Shown here piece by piece: positions 1 through 8,955 of a stretch of DNA of 64,000 nucleotides. The first letter of the stretch is position 1, and the number at the start of each line of letters is the position of its first letter. The notes below the pieces were generated by a model. It saw nothing but the letters and a program-made list of their open reading frames with translations, had not been told where the DNA came from and did no database searches. Source of the stretch: Streptomyces sp. NBC_00250 (GTDB lineage Bacteria; Actinomycetota; Actinomycetes; Streptomycetales; Streptomycetaceae); contig NZ_CP108088.1 of the NCBI RefSeq assembly GCF_036192275.1, positions 1,798,001 to 1,862,000 on the forward strand. Reading direction: 5' to 3'. The translations under genes were made by a program, and so were the position numbers.

Positions 1-32
1 CACCGGGGCGAGGACCGAAGCGAAGGATGGGT

Positions 33-653
33 ATGCCGACCACACCAGCCACCGCGGCTCAGATCTCGCCGGAGATCATGTCGAACGGTGTCCAGCCGTC
101 CGGAGCCCCGGCGCCGATCATGCTCGAACTGGTCGACGAGGACGGGACGACCATCGGTACGGCGGAGAAGCTCGCCGCCCACCAGGCGCCCGGCCTGCTG
201 CACCGCGCCTTCTCCGTCTTCCTCTTCGACGAGTCGGGCCGGCTGCTGCTCCAGCGCCGTGCGCTCGGCAAGTACCACTCCCCCGGTGTCTGGTCGAACA
301 CCTGCTGCGGCCACCCCTACCCGGGCGAGGCGCCGTTCGCCGCCGCCGCCCGGCGGACCTTCGAGGAGCTCGGCGTCTCGCCCACGCTCCTCGCGGAGGC
401 GGGCACCGTCCGCTACAACCACCCGGACCCGGCCTCCGGCCTGGTGGAGCAGGAGTTCAACCACCTGTTCGTCGGCCTGGTGCAGGCCGAGCCCCGGCCG
501 GACCCGGAGGAGATCGAGGACACCGTCTTCGTCACCGCCGCCGAGCTGGCCGAGCGCCATGCCGCCGCGCCCTTCTCCGCCTGGTTCATGACGGTGCTCG
601 ACGCGGCGCGTCCGGCCGTCAGGGAACTGACGGGTCCGTCCGGGGGCTGGTGA
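33..653 (+). CDS. idi: Isopentenyl-diphosphate delta-isomerase, type 1
   Basis: Cytosolic Nudix-fold isomerase that interconverts IPP and DMAPP to supply prenyl precursors. The protein is about 206 aa. The motif NTCCGHP at residues 89-95 holds the catalytic Cys (C92, next to GHP). VEQEF near residues 138-142 matches the acidic pair E114/E116 of E. coli Idi. The ATG at 33 is chosen over the ATG at 27 because AAGGA sits 5 nt upstream and the S. coelicolor protein, as I recall it, starts MPITPAT. The 3' end overlaps the convergent ATPase gene by 35 bp. The family is not in doubt. Confidence 0.96.
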   Translation: MPTTPATAAQISPEIMSNGVQPSGAPAPIMLELVDEDGTTIGTAEKLAAHQAPGLLHRAFSVFLFDESGRLLLQRRALGKYHSPGVWSNTCCGHPYPGEAPFAAAARRTFEELGVSPTLLAEAGTVRYNHPDPASGLVEQEFNHLFVGLVQAEPRPDPEEIEDTVFVTAAELAERHAAAPFSAWFMTVLDAARPAVRELTGPSGGW

Positions 654-1140
654 CCACCGGCTGGTGAAGGGCGGCTCCCGGCCCCGGTGCCATCGGGGCC
701 AGGGGCAGCGCCGCCCAGATGATCTTGCCGCCGCTCGCGGTGTGTTCGACGTCGCACGCGCCGCCGGCCTCCTGCGCGATCTCGCGGACCAGGAGCAGCC
801 CGCGGCCGCCGGTCTGCCCGTAGTCCGCCTCCAGGGCCTTGGGGCGGTACGGGTGGTTGTCCTCGACGGACACCCGGATCCACTCGGGCCCGATGGCCAC
901 CTCCACCGCTATCTCCGGGGACAGCAGCGCCGCGTGCCGCACGGCGTTGGTCACCAGCTCGGAGACGATCAGCAGCAGGCCGTCCATGATCTCCTCATGG
1001 AGGGGGACGCCCTGGCGGACCAGCAGGTCGCGTACGGCGTGCCGGGCCTGCGGGACGGAGACGTCGACCGCGGCAGCGGTGAAGCGCCAGACTCCTTCGT
1101 AGGACGGTTGCCGGGCGGGGCCACCCCCGTGGTTCTCCAC
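619..1140 (-). CDS. Anti-sigma-type ATP-binding protein (HATPase_c, RsbW/SpoIIAB-like)
   Basis: Stand-alone GHKL ATPase domain like the many Streptomyces serine kinase/anti-sigma proteins. Visible motifs are the N box SELVTNAVRH, a G1-like VEDNHPY and a G2 GGRGLLLV. No sensor or membrane domain is present, so it is a soluble regulator whose sigma factor or anti-anti-sigma partner is not in the window. The GTG at 1140 has a GGGTGGGA site 9 nt upstream; an in-frame GTG at 1176 with no evident site would add 12 residues. The 3' end runs 35 bp into idi on the opposite strand. The family is certain, the partner unknown. Confidence 0.85.
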   Translation of the reverse strand: MENHGGGPARQPSYEGVWRFTAAAVDVSVPQARHAVRDLLVRQGVPLHEEIMDGLLLIVSELVTNAVRHAALLSPEIAVEVAIGPEWIRVSVEDNHPYRPKALEADYGQTGGRGLLLVREIAQEAGGACDVEHTASGGKIIWAALPLAPMAPGPGAALHQPVVTSPRTDPSVP

Positions 1141-1270
1141 GGTACGGTTCCCACCCTCGTGCTCGATTCTCGCCACGGATCGAGTCTTGGCAATGCGCGC
1201 GGGTGGACCGGCCTACTGACCAGAAGTCGACACTTATCGGCCGCTTTCCGATCGGGTGAGTATGCCGATG

Positions 1271-1931
1271 TCAGTTGTTCGACTGATCGGGTGCGCTTTC
1301 TGACGGCTCCGGGGGCGGGCCGGCCACCGGTGCCGGCGTCACCATACTGACGATCCGTCGCCCGCCCACTCCGATCGCGATCAGACCGAGGCCGTCGAAG
1401 AGCAGCGCGACGAGAAGAAGACCCCGAGAACGTACCGGCTGCTGTCCGGCCAGTCGAACAGGACGAGCAGACCGAGCAACAGGCCGAAGGCCCCCTGGAG
1501 CAGCGTCCAGCCGAACTGTGGCCCCCGCACCACCACGCTGCCGACCAGCCGGAAGAGACCGCCGGTCAGGAACAGCAGGGCGGCGAACATCGTCAGCGCC
1601 TCCGCCGAACCGTGGGGGTGACGGATCACGACCACACCGCGGCGATGTTCAGGGCGGCCACCACCACGGCGAGCCAGAAGTAGTCGGTGCCCCGCGACTG
1701 GATCGCCTGGAGCAGCCCCACGACCCCGCCGATCAGCAGCAGCCAGCCGAAGAGCAGCATCGAGGTCAGGGTGGCGAGGCCCGTGTAGACCAGGCCGACG
1801 AGCCCTCCGAGGACGAGCAGGACGCCGAGCACGGCCAGCCAGCTGAAGCTCCGGTTGAGCCGCTTCCCCTCGCGCGCCATGTCCCGGACCGGATCCGGCT
1901 CCCCGTGCGTCTCGTGGGCGTCCTCGGCCAT
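1271..1931 (-). pseudogene. HdeD/DUF308-like membrane protein with two frameshifts
   Basis: The ATG at 1931 has a GAGGAGG site. Frame one encodes about 100 aa: a short polar N-terminus then membrane helices, ending at a stop at 1626-1628 right after LNIAA. The next frame resumes with GVVVIRHPHG and continues with further helices to VLGVFF near 1413, then runs out of frame again. A third frame continues VALLFDGLGLIAIGVGG to a stop at 1271-1273. Joined, the pieces give a normal HdeD-family protein of about 220 aa with six helices. Each break is repaired by adding one base, in G-rich contexts near 1637 and 1410. Either this is a recent pseudogene or the sequence has two single-base errors. Confidence 0.72.
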
Positions 1932-1998
1932 GCCGTGCCTCCTCGGCGCAGACCCCTTCCTGATCGTACGTTCGGGTACGGCGGATAGCATCCGGCCC

Positions 1999-2742
1999 AT
2001 GGAGCCGCAGCTGAAGGACAGCGTCACGGACGGGATCGCCACCGTCGTCATCGCCAACCCCGCCAAGCGCAACGCGATGAGCGCCGGCATGTGGCGCGCG
2101 CTGCCGGACGTACTGGACCGGCTCGCCGCCGACCCCGCCGTCCGGGTCCTTGTCCTGACGGGCGAGGGCGACACCTTCTGCGCCGGGGCCGACATCTCGG
2201 CGCTCCGGGGGCCCGGGGACGAGCAGCAGACGCTGGCGGTACGGGCCGAGGAGGCGCTCGCCGCCTTCCCCCGGCCGACCCTGGCGGCCGTCCGGGGCTT
2301 CTGCGTCGGGGGCGGCAGTCAGCTCGCCGCCGCCTGCGATCTGCGGTTCGCCGAGGAGGGCGCCCGCTTCGGGATCACCCCGTCGAAGCTCGGCATCGTC
2401 TACCCGTCCTCCTCGACCCGGCGGCTCGCCGCCCTGGTGGGCCCTTCGACCGCCAAGTACCTCCTGTTCTCCGGTGAGTTGATCGACGCCGAGCGGGCTC
2501 TGCGGACCGGGTTCGTGGACGAGCTGCACCCGGTGGGCGAGCTGGACAAGCGGGTCGCCGAGTTCGCCCGGGTCCTCGCCTCGCGCTCGCTGCTGACCCA
2601 GTCGGCGGCCAAGGAGTTCGCCGACGGGCGGCTGGACCGGGACGACCACTGGGCGGAGCAGGCACGCGGCAGCGGCGACACCGCGGAGGGTGTCGCCGCC
2701 TTCCTGGAGCGCCGGGCGCCCCGTTTCACGTACGGGAGCTGA
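1999..2742 (+). CDS. Enoyl-CoA hydratase/isomerase family protein (crotonase fold)
   Basis: The 247 aa crotonase-fold protein has both oxyanion-hole segments, FCAGADI (about 60-66) and GFCVGGG (100-106). The positions that usually carry the two catalytic glutamates of hydratases read TPSKLGIVYPSSST instead of the common PEvxxGxxPGxGGT, so neither Glu is obvious. It may be an isomerase or another crotonase-family enzyme rather than a true hydratase. There is no Shine-Dalgarno site; TAGCAT lies at 1986-1991, 7 nt before the ATG, as in a leaderless transcript. The last codons form the first unit of a downstream tandem repeat. It is convergent with the pfpI/glxA pair. Confidence 0.88.
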   Translation: MEPQLKDSVTDGIATVVIANPAKRNAMSAGMWRALPDVLDRLAADPAVRVLVLTGEGDTFCAGADISALRGPGDEQQTLAVRAEEALAAFPRPTLAAVRGFCVGGGSQLAAACDLRFAEEGARFGITPSKLGIVYPSSSTRRLAALVGPSTAKYLLFSGELIDAERALRTGFVDELHPVGELDKRVAEFARVLASRSLLTQSAAKEFADGRLDRDDHWAEQARGSGDTAEGVAAFLERRAPRFTYGS

Positions 2743-2878
2743 GGTCCGGATCCACGTACGGGAATCGAGGCCGGGATCCACGTACGGAACCCGAGGCCCG
2801 GATCCACGTACAGAAGCCGAGGCCCGGATCCACGTACAGAAGCCGAGGCCCGGATCCACGTACGGGAGCCGAGGCCCG
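2723..2878. repeat. 26-bp tandem repeat, six units
   Basis: Six uninterrupted units: 2723-2748, 2749-2774, 2775-2800, 2801-2826, 2827-2852 and 2853-2878. Typical unit halves are GATCCACGTACGG and GAGCCGAGGCCCG. Units 4 and 5 are identical; the others differ at a few bases. Unit 1 contains the last codons and TGA stop of the crotonase gene. The array fills most of the space to the stop of the convergent pfpI-like gene at 2891. Confidence 0.93.
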
Positions 2879-2890
2879 GACGGCCGTCGC

Positions 2891-3535
2891 TCAGCGACCC
2901 TGGGGGAGGTCCTCCGCCTTCACGCCCCGCCACCGCGCGACGATCTCGGCCGGGGCCTTCTCCGGCGAACCCGCGTCGTACGGCGGCTGAGGGTCGTACT
3001 CGGTGAGGAGCTGGATGGTCTGGGCCGTCTCGTCCCCGGCGATCCGGCCGATCAGGTGCAGCGCCATGTCGATGCCGGAGGAGACGCCGGCGGCGGTGAC
3101 GTACTTGCCGTCGAAGACGACCCGCTCGCCGGTGGGCTCGACGCCCAGCGCCCTGAGCTCCTCGAAGGCGAGCCAGTGGGTGGTGGCGCGGCGGCCGTCG
3201 AGGACGCCGGCGGCGGCCAGGAGCAGGGAGCCGGTGCAGACGGAGGTCGTCCAGGTGCTGGTCTCGTCGGCGGTACGGAGCCAGGCCTGGATCTCCGGGT
3301 CGCCCATGGCCGCGCGGGAGTCGGGTCCGCCGGGGACGAGCACGATGTCAGGGCGCGGGACGTCGGCGAGGGTCTTGTCGGCGACGAGGGCGAGGCTGCC
3401 CTGGTCGTTGCGGACGGGTCCGGTCTCCTTCGCCACGAAGACGGTCTCGGCCCCGGGGATGCGGGCGAGGAGCTCGTACGGGCCGACGGCGTCGAGCGTG
3501 GTGAAGCCCTGGTAGAGCAGGACGGCGATCTGCAT
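2891..3535 (-). CDS. DJ-1/PfpI family protein (isonitrile hydratase-like)
   Basis: A 214 aa class I glutamine amidotransferase-like fold. The nucleophile elbow SVCTGSLLL places Cys at about residue 100, and the N-terminal LDAVGPYE carries the acidic residues seen in this family. The best-known close relatives hydrate isonitriles, but this subfamily also contains chaperones and glyoxalases, so the substrate is open. The ATG at 3535 has an AAAGG site. It starts 11 bp after the stop of the GlxA-type regulator and is presumably cotranscribed with it; the regulator carries a related DJ-1 domain, so regulator and enzyme may recognise related ligands. Confidence 0.9.
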   Translation of the reverse strand: MQIAVLLYQGFTTLDAVGPYELLARIPGAETVFVAKETGPVRNDQGSLALVADKTLADVPRPDIVLVPGGPDSRAAMGDPEIQAWLRTADETSTWTTSVCTGSLLLAAAGVLDGRRATTHWLAFEELRALGVEPTGERVVFDGKYVTAAGVSSGIDMALHLIGRIAGDETAQTIQLLTEYDPQPPYDAGSPEKAPAEIVARWRGVKAEDLPQGR

Positions 3536-3546
3536 GCTGCTGCCTT

Positions 3547-4518
3547 TCAGTTGACGGGTGAGTGGAAGCGGCGGCGGTAGTCGGCGGGCGGGGTGCCGAG
3601 GGCCTTGGTGAAGGCGCGGCGCATCGCCTCGGGGGTGCCGTAGCCCGAGGCGCGGGCGACCTCCTCGACCCCGCGGGAGGTCTCCTCCAGGAGACGGCGG
3701 GCGTGTTCGAGGCGTACCCGGTCGACGTAGCGCCCGGGGGTGGCGCCCGTCTCGGCCTGGAAGGCACGGGCGAAGTGGCGGGGCGAGAGCCGGGCGCGGG
3801 CGGCGAGGGCCTCCACCGAGAGGTCGCCGTCGGGGTGCTCGGCGATCCACTGCTGGAGGTCGCGCAGCGGCTCCCGGCGGGCGGTCTGGGCGGCGAGCTG
3901 GACGCTGAACTGGGCCTGGTTGCCGGGGCGGCGCAGAAAGACGACCAGGTGACGGGCGACGGTGAGGGCGACGTCCCGGCCGAGGTCCTCCTCGACCAGG
4001 GCGAGGGCGAGGTCGATGCCGGCGGTGACCCCCGCGGAGGTGGAGAGCCGTCCGTCCCGGACGAAGATGGGGTCCGGGTCCACCTCGACCTCGGGGTAGC
4101 AGCGGGCCATGTGGTCGCAGGCCACCCAGTGGGTGGTCGCCCGGTGCCCGTCGAGCAGGCCCGCCTCGGCGAGGAGCAGGGCTCCCGTGCAGACGGAGAC
4201 CAGACGCCCGGCGGCCGGGGCGTGGGTGCGCAGCCAGTCGATCAAGGCCGGATCGGGCTCCCGGGTGCCCTCGCCGCCGGGGACGACGAGGGTGTGCGGG
4301 GCGCCGTCGGCGACCGCCTCGTCGAGGGTGGTGTCGGGGAGCAGACGCAGTCCGCTGTGGGTGCGGACGGGTCCGCCGTCCAGGGAGGCGGTGCGGATCG
4401 CATAGGTGTCCGGATGGCCGGCGGCGCGGCCGGCACCGGCGAACACCTCGTAGGGGCCGGTGACGTCGAGGCTCTGCACGCCGTCGAAGAGGACGACGAG
4501 AACGGGTCGCTGCGTCAT
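3547..4518 (-). CDS. GlxA-type transcriptional regulator (DJ-1/PfpI domain plus AraC HTH)
   Basis: A 323 aa regulator. An N-terminal DJ-1/PfpI domain (about 1-190) contains VSVCTGALLL, so the elbow cysteine is kept. A C-terminal AraC/XylS double HTH spans about 215-320 and includes [19 protein letters not shown] and the second helix region RGVEEVARASGYG. It is the first gene of a two-gene operon with the DJ-1 enzyme 11 bp downstream and probably controls that operon. GlxA-family proteins respond to small nitrogen or quaternary-amine metabolites in some bacteria; the effector here cannot be read from sequence. Confidence 0.92.
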   Translation of the reverse strand: MTQRPVLVVLFDGVQSLDVTGPYEVFAGAGRAAGHPDTYAIRTASLDGGPVRTHSGLRLLPDTTLDEAVADGAPHTLVVPGGEGTREPDPALIDWLRTHAPAAGRLVSVCTGALLLAEAGLLDGHRATTHWVACDHMARCYPEVEVDPDPIFVRDGRLSTSAGVTAGIDLALALVEEDLGRDVALTVARHLVVFLRRPGNQAQFSVQLAAQTARREPLRDLQQWIAEHPDGDLSVEALAARARLSPRHFARAFQAETGATPGRYVDRVRLEHARRLLEETSRGVEEVARASGYGTPEAMRRAFTKALGTPPADYRRRFHSPVN

Positions 4519-4652
4519 GCCTCCATCCTGGGAGGAGCCCGGGACGGCCGCAATGACGCCGATCCCACCTTTCCTGCCATGGGTCCGCGCACCCGCGGAC
4601 GAAGCGGCTCCGACTGTTCCCGTCGTACCGACCAGTCGGTAACGTTCGGGTC

Positions 4653-5522
4653 ATGACGACGACTGCTCTGCCGCCGCGCGCGGGACGCCGCTGCCACAAC
4701 GCCCTCAACCCGATGCACTCCACGCTGTACTTCTCGCCCGACCTGGACCGCGAGTTCGGCGCCCTCGGGTTCACCGACCAGACCGCGATGCGGCTCGCCG
4801 CGCGCAGCGCCGCCCTCGGCGCCGCCGGCGCGGGCACGGTCGCCGCGACCTTCTACAACTACAACCACGAGCTGCTCGCCCGGCACCTCCCGGCGGTCTG
4901 GGAGACCGCCTCCCCCACCGACGTCCTGGACGCCCGGCTGCGCACGGTCGACGCGACCCTGCGCCGGCTGCTCGGCGAGGAGACCGTCGCCTCGCCGGAG
5001 ATGGCGGAGGCGGCGGGGCTCGCCCTGCGTGCCACCGAGGCCTGCACCCGGCACGCCCGGCCGCTGTACTCGGCCAACGCGGACCTGCCGGTGCCCGAGG
5101 AGCCCCACCTCGCCTACTGGCATGCCGCCACCCTGCTGCGCGAGCACCGGGGCGACGGGCACCTCGCTGCCCTGCTGTCCGCCGGGCTCGACCCCGTCGA
5201 GGCCCTCGTGTCCCACACCGCCACCGGCAAGGGCATGGCCCCGCGCTGGGCGCTCGGCTCCCGGGGCTGGCGGCGCGCCGACTGGGACGCCGCGGCGGAG
5301 CGGCTGCGCGGTCGCGGGCTGCTCGACGCCGAGGGCGAGCTGACCGAGGCGGGTACGGCCCTGCGTGCCGAACTGGAGGAGCACACCGACCGGCTCGACG
5401 AGGCCCCGTACGAGCACCTCGGCGCGGCCGGGGTCGAGCGGCTCACCGAGCTGGGGCGCGGCTTCCTGGTCACGGCGGCCGGTGCGGGCGCCTTCCCCGC
5501 GGACCTCGTCGGCAAGTACTGA
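4653..5522 (+). CDS. SCO6745-family protein (SalK-like, helix-turn-helix-type C-terminus)
   Basis: A 289 aa actinobacterial protein of the family I know as SCO6745. The N-terminus starts with RCHNALNPMHSTLYFSPD followed by an alpha-helical Ala-rich middle. The C-terminal part (about 200-260) has winged-helix character: WDAAAERLRGRGLLDAEGELTEAG. No catalytic motif is recognised and the function is unknown. There is no Shine-Dalgarno site; TAACGT at 4640-4645 lies 7 nt before the ATG, consistent with a leaderless mRNA. It is divergent from glxA with about 130 bp between starts. Confidence 0.85.
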   Translation: MTTTALPPRAGRRCHNALNPMHSTLYFSPDLDREFGALGFTDQTAMRLAARSAALGAAGAGTVAATFYNYNHELLARHLPAVWETASPTDVLDARLRTVDATLRRLLGEETVASPEMAEAAGLALRATEACTRHARPLYSANADLPVPEEPHLAYWHAATLLREHRGDGHLAALLSAGLDPVEALVSHTATGKGMAPRWALGSRGWRRADWDAAAERLRGRGLLDAEGELTEAGTALRAELEEHTDRLDEAPYEHLGAAGVERLTELGRGFLVTAAGAGAFPADLVGKY

Positions 5523-5673
5523 CCAAGGGCGCGGGGAGGTCCGCCGCGCACGTCCGGGGCGGGCCCGTGCGCGCCGGGGACGCGCGCGGGACGGGTCGGT
5601 TACCGCGTACGGGTGACCGACCCGGCACAATGCACTCGCAAGCTTGAGGCACGAGAAGGCGAGTCGGGACACC

Positions 5674-8097
5674 GTGACGACGTCCATCGAAGCAAGGATC
5701 GCCGAGGAACTCGGCGTACGCGAGCGACAGGTGAAGGCAGCCGTCGAGCTGCTCGACGGCGGTTCGACCGTGCCGTTCATCGCGCGCTACCGCAAGGAAG
5801 CGACGGAGATGCTCGACGACGCGCAGCTCCGCACCCTGGAGGAGCGGCTGCGCTATCTGCGCGAGCTGGAGGACCGCCGGTCGGCGATCCTCGACTCGGT
5901 ACGCGAGCAGGGCAAGCTGACGGAGGAGCTGGAGGCCCGGATCCGGGCCGCCGACACCAAGGCACGCCTGGAGGACATCTACCTGCCCTTCAAGCCGAAG
6001 CGCCGGACGAAGGCCCAGATCGCCCGTGAGGCCGGTCTGGAGCCGCTGGCGGAGGGGCTGCTCGCCGATCCGTCGGTGGAGCCGGCGGCCGCCGCCGCGG
6101 CCTTCGTGGACGCGGACAAGGGCGTCGGGGACGCCGCCGCGGCCCTGGAGGGGGCGCGGGCGATCCTCGCCGAGAAGTTCTCCGAGGACGCCGACCTGAT
6201 CGGCGAGCTGCGCGAGCGCATGTGGGGCCGCGGCCGGCTGGTGGCGAAGGTGCGGGACGGCCAGGAGGAGGCGGGGTCGAAGTTCGCCGACTACTTCGAC
6301 TTCACCGAGCCCTTCACTGCTCTGCCCTCGCACCGGGTGCTCGCCATGCTGCGCGGCGAGAAGGAGGACGTGCTCAGCCTGGACCTGGAGCCGGAGGAGC
6401 CCTCCGAGACCCCCGGGCCCTCCTCGTACGAGGGGATCGTCGCGGGACGCTTCGGGGTCGCCGACCGGGGGCGCCCCGGTGACAAGTGGCTTCAGGACAC
6501 GGTCCGCTGGGCCTGGCGGACCCGCATCCTCGTCCACTTGGGGATCGACCTGCGGCTGCGGCTGCGGACGGCCGCCGAGGACGAGGCGGTCCGGGTCTTC
6601 GCGGCGAACCTGCGCGATCTGCTGCTCGCCGCGCCGGCGGGTACCCGGGCGACGCTCGGCCTCGACCCCGGCTTCCGTACGGGTGTGAAGGTCGCCGTGG
6701 TCGACGCGACCGGCAAGGTCGTGGCCACCGACACGATCTACCCGCACGTCCCGGCCAACAAGTGGGACCAGGCGCTGCAGAAGCTCGCGCGCCTCGCCAA
6801 GGAGCACGCGGTCGAGCTGGTCGCGATCGGCAACGGCACGGCCTCTCGTGAGACCGACAAGCTGGCGGCCGAACTCCTGGCCAAGCACCCCGAGTTGAAG
6901 CTGACCAAGGTGATGGTCTCGGAGGCGGGCGCCTCGGTCTACTCGGCTTCCGCCTTCGCCTCGCAGGAACTCCCGGGCCTCGACGTGTCGTTGCGCGGCG
7001 CGGTCTCCATCGCCCGGCGGCTCCAGGACCCGCTCGCGGAGCTGGTGAAGATCGACCCGAAGTCCATCGGCGTCGGCCAGTACCAGCACGACCTGGCCGA
7101 GGTGAAGCTCTCGCGCTCGCTCGACGCGGTCGTCGAGGACTGCGTGAACGGCGTCGGCGTCGACGTCAACACCGCCTCCACCCCGCTGCTTTCGCGGGTC
7201 TCGGGCATCAGCTCCGGCCTCGCGGAGAACATCGTCGCGCACCGGGACGCCAACGGCCCCTTCCGCTCCCGCCGGGCGCTGAAGGACGTGGCCCGCCTCG
7301 GCCCGAAGGCGTACGAACAGTGCGCGGGCTTCCTTCGCATCCGGGGCGGCGACGACCCGCTCGACTCCTCGTCGGTGCACCCGGAGGCGTACCCGGTGGT
7401 GCGCCGGATGGTGAAGGCGACGGGCGGCGAGGTCGCGGCGCTCATCGGCGACACGGGGGCCCTGCGCTCGCTGCGGGCGGACGACTTCGTCGACGAGACC
7501 TTCGGTCTGCCGACGGTGACGGACATCCTGCGCGAGCTGGAAAAGCCGGGCCGTGACCCGCGTCCGGCGTTCAAGACCGCCACCTTCAAGGAGGGCGTCG
7601 AGAAGATCGGCGACCTGGCGTCCGGCATGATCCTGGAGGGGGTCGTCACCAACGTGGCCGCCTTCGGGGCGTTCGTGGACATCGGTGTGCACCAGGACGG
7701 CCTGGTGCACGTCTCGGCGCTGTCGAAGACCTTCGTCAAGGACCCGCGCGATGTGGTGAAGCCCGGCGACGTGGTCAAGGTGAAGGTCCTCGACGTGGAC
7801 ATCCCGCGCAAGCGGATCGCGCTGACGCTGCGGCTCGACGACGAGCCGGGCCCGGGCGGCCAGGGCGGGGCGCCCAAGCGCGAGCGGGGCGAGCGGGGGG
7901 ATCGGGGCGAGCGCTCCGGCCGGCCGCCGCAGCAGCGGCAGGGCGGTGGCCGCAGGGCCGAGGGCGGGAACCGGAACGACCGCGGGGAGCGAGGTGGCCG
8001 AGATCGTTCGGCGGCGCCCGCACCCGGCAACAGCGCCATGGCGGACGCCCTGCGCAAGGCCGGCCTGCTGGGCGAGGGAGACCGCAAGCGCCGATAG
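5674..8097 (+). CDS. tex: Tex family RNA-binding transcription accessory protein
   Basis: An 807 aa cytosolic nucleic-acid-binding protein. Order: Tex N-terminal helical region with [19 protein letters not shown] (about 30-50), YqgF/RNase H-like domain starting [11 protein letters not shown], helix-hairpin-helix region with [10 protein letters not shown] and [16 protein letters not shown], then an S1 RNA-binding domain ([17 protein letters not shown]). A long basic RGE/RGD-rich low-complexity tail follows, typical of Streptomyces Tex. GTG at 5674 gives the conserved start [14 protein letters not shown]; an upstream in-frame TTG at 5644 is less likely. It is monocistronic and ends at a strong hairpin. 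Confidence 0.95.
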   Translation: MTTSIEARIAEELGVRERQVKAAVELLDGGSTVPFIARYRKEATEMLDDAQLRTLEERLRYLRELEDRRSAILDSVREQGKLTEELEARIRAADTKARLEDIYLPFKPKRRTKAQIAREAGLEPLAEGLLADPSVEPAAAAAAFVDADKGVGDAAAALEGARAILAEKFSEDADLIGELRERMWGRGRLVAKVRDGQEEAGSKFADYFDFTEPFTALPSHRVLAMLRGEKEDVLSLDLEPEEPSETPGPSSYEGIVAGRFGVADRGRPGDKWLQDTVRWAWRTRILVHLGIDLRLRLRTAAEDEAVRVFAANLRDLLLAAPAGTRATLGLDPGFRTGVKVAVVDATGKVVATDTIYPHVPANKWDQALQKLARLAKEHAVELVAIGNGTASRETDKLAAELLAKHPELKLTKVMVSEAGASVYSASAFASQELPGLDVSLRGAVSIARRLQDPLAELVKIDPKSIGVGQYQHDLAEVKLSRSLDAVVEDCVNGVGVDVNTASTPLLSRVSGISSGLAENIVAHRDANGPFRSRRALKDVARLGPKAYEQCAGFLRIRGGDDPLDSSSVHPEAYPVVRRMVKATGGEVAALIGDTGALRSLRADDFVDETFGLPTVTDILRELEKPGRDPRPAFKTATFKEGVEKIGDLASGMILEGVVTNVAAFGAFVDIGVHQDGLVHVSALSKTFVKDPRDVVKPGDVVKVKVLDVDIPRKRIALTLRLDDEPGPGGQGGAPKRERGERGDRGERSGRPPQQRQGGGRRAEGGNRNDRGERGGRDRSAAPAPGNSAMADALRKAGLLGEGDRKRR

Positions 8098-8138
8098 AAC
8101 GCGCAGGTCGGAGGAGCATTCCGACCGGATCGCCGAAG

Positions 8139-8180
8139 CCGCCCTCGCGACCTCTCCAAGGAGGCCGCGAGGGCGGTTTC
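8139..8180 (+). terminator. Intrinsic terminator of tex
   Basis: CCGCCCTCGCG (8139-8149) pairs perfectly with CGCGAGGGCGG (8166-8176) across a 16-nt loop that itself contains a CCTC/GAGG pairing, followed by TTTC. Confidence 0.85.
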
Positions 8181-8221
8181 GCGCCCTCCGGTCACGGCCC
8201 GAGGTGGCCCGAATTAATTCA

Positions 8222-8250
8222 TTGACGGGCACAGAACAGGCGACCATGAT
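8222..8250 (+). promoter_or_regulatory. Promoter of DUF2690 gene 1
   Basis: TTGACG (8222-8227), 17-nt spacer, CATGAT (8245-8250). The same hexamers and spacing recur before the second copy at 8869-8897, which is the main support for the call. Confidence 0.55.
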
Positions 8251-8309
8251 CAGCTTCGGCCTCCACGGGGGGGCGCAACTATCTTCCTGTTCCTGGAGGT
8301 TGCACGTCC

Positions 8310-8765
8310 ATGAAGCACCTGATCACGAAGGCGGCGACGGTCTCGGCCGCCGCGATGACCATGGCCCTCATCCCGCTCGCCGGCACCTCGTACGCCGCCA
8401 GCTGCTACGGCGCCGGCTGTGACAACAAGGGTCCCGTCTCCACGGGCTGCGACGCCGACGCGGTCACCAAGGGCAGCGCCACGTCCCGCACCAACTCCAA
8501 CCTCAGGGTCGAGCTGCGTTGGTCCCCCACCTGCCAGGCGGCCTGGGCCCGGGTCACGACCAACGGTGAGTCGTGGTGGGACCGGTACGGCGTCATCGAG
8601 AAGTGGTCGGGCCGCGGCACCGGGTTCCAGCGCAGCCTCCAGGTGACGTTCCCCAGCTCGGGCGCGGACTGGACCAACATGCTGGGCAGCCCCACCGCCT
8701 ACTACCGCGCCTGCATCAGCGACCCCGCTGCCACGAACGAGGTGGACTGCACCCCCTTCTGGTAG
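8310..8765 (+). CDS. Secreted DUF2690 protein, copy 1
   Basis: A 151 aa protein with a Sec signal peptide of about 30 residues ending GTSYAA. The mature part has the DUF2690 signature: CDNKGPVSTGCDADAVT, then LRVELRWSPTCQAAWAR, with paired cysteines near both ends (VDCTPFW). No catalytic residues are recognised; family members are extracellular and of unknown function. ATG at 8310 follows GGAGG with 9-nt spacing. It is about 75 percent identical by eye to the next gene, which repeats the promoter, leader and terminator as well, so this is a tandem duplication of a whole transcription unit. Confidence 0.9.
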   Translation: MKHLITKAATVSAAAMTMALIPLAGTSYAASCYGAGCDNKGPVSTGCDADAVTKGSATSRTNSNLRVELRWSPTCQAAWARVTTNGESWWDRYGVIEKWSGRGTGFQRSLQVTFPSSGADWTNMLGSPTAYYRACISDPAATNEVDCTPFW

Positions 8766-8791
8766 ACCCTGACCCCCGCGTCCGCATGAAC

Positions 8792-8820
8792 GAGGCCACA
8801 GCCCACCGGGCTGTGGCCTC
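8792..8820 (+). terminator. Terminator of DUF2690 gene 1
   Basis: Perfect 13-bp stem GAGGCCACAGCCC / GGGCTGTGGCCTC with loop ACC, followed by TTC. The same stem follows copy 2. Confidence 0.93.
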
Positions 8821-8868
8821 TTCACGTACGGGCGTCAAGGACACCGGGAAGGTCGCCCGATTTACCCG

Positions 8869-8897
8869 TTGACGCGCTCAGAACAAGCCACCATGAT
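8869..8897 (+). promoter_or_regulatory. Promoter of DUF2690 gene 2
   Basis: TTGACG (8869-8874), 17-nt spacer, CATGAT (8892-8897), matching copy 1 in hexamers and spacing. The sequence from here to the start codon, including TCAGCTTCGGCCTCCACG and the GGAGG site, is conserved between the two copies. Confidence 0.55.
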
Positions 8898-8955
8898 CAG
8901 CTTCGGCCTCCACGGGGGGCTTGAAATCTTCCTTGCTCCTGGAGGTTGCACGTCC

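Noticed and set aside
1855..1998. Longer N-terminus of the crotonase gene
   Set aside because: The extra 48 codons are out of keeping with the family start, overlap the HdeD-like gene start, and a -10-like TAGCAT sits 7 nt before the ATG at 1999.
2723..2878. Possible CRISPR array
   Set aside because: The repeats are head to tail with no spacers between them and no cas genes are near.
8893..8955. N-terminal extension of the second DUF2690 protein
   Set aside because: The frame is open upstream by chance; copy 1 is shifted in the same leader and both share GGAGG before the signal-peptide ATG.
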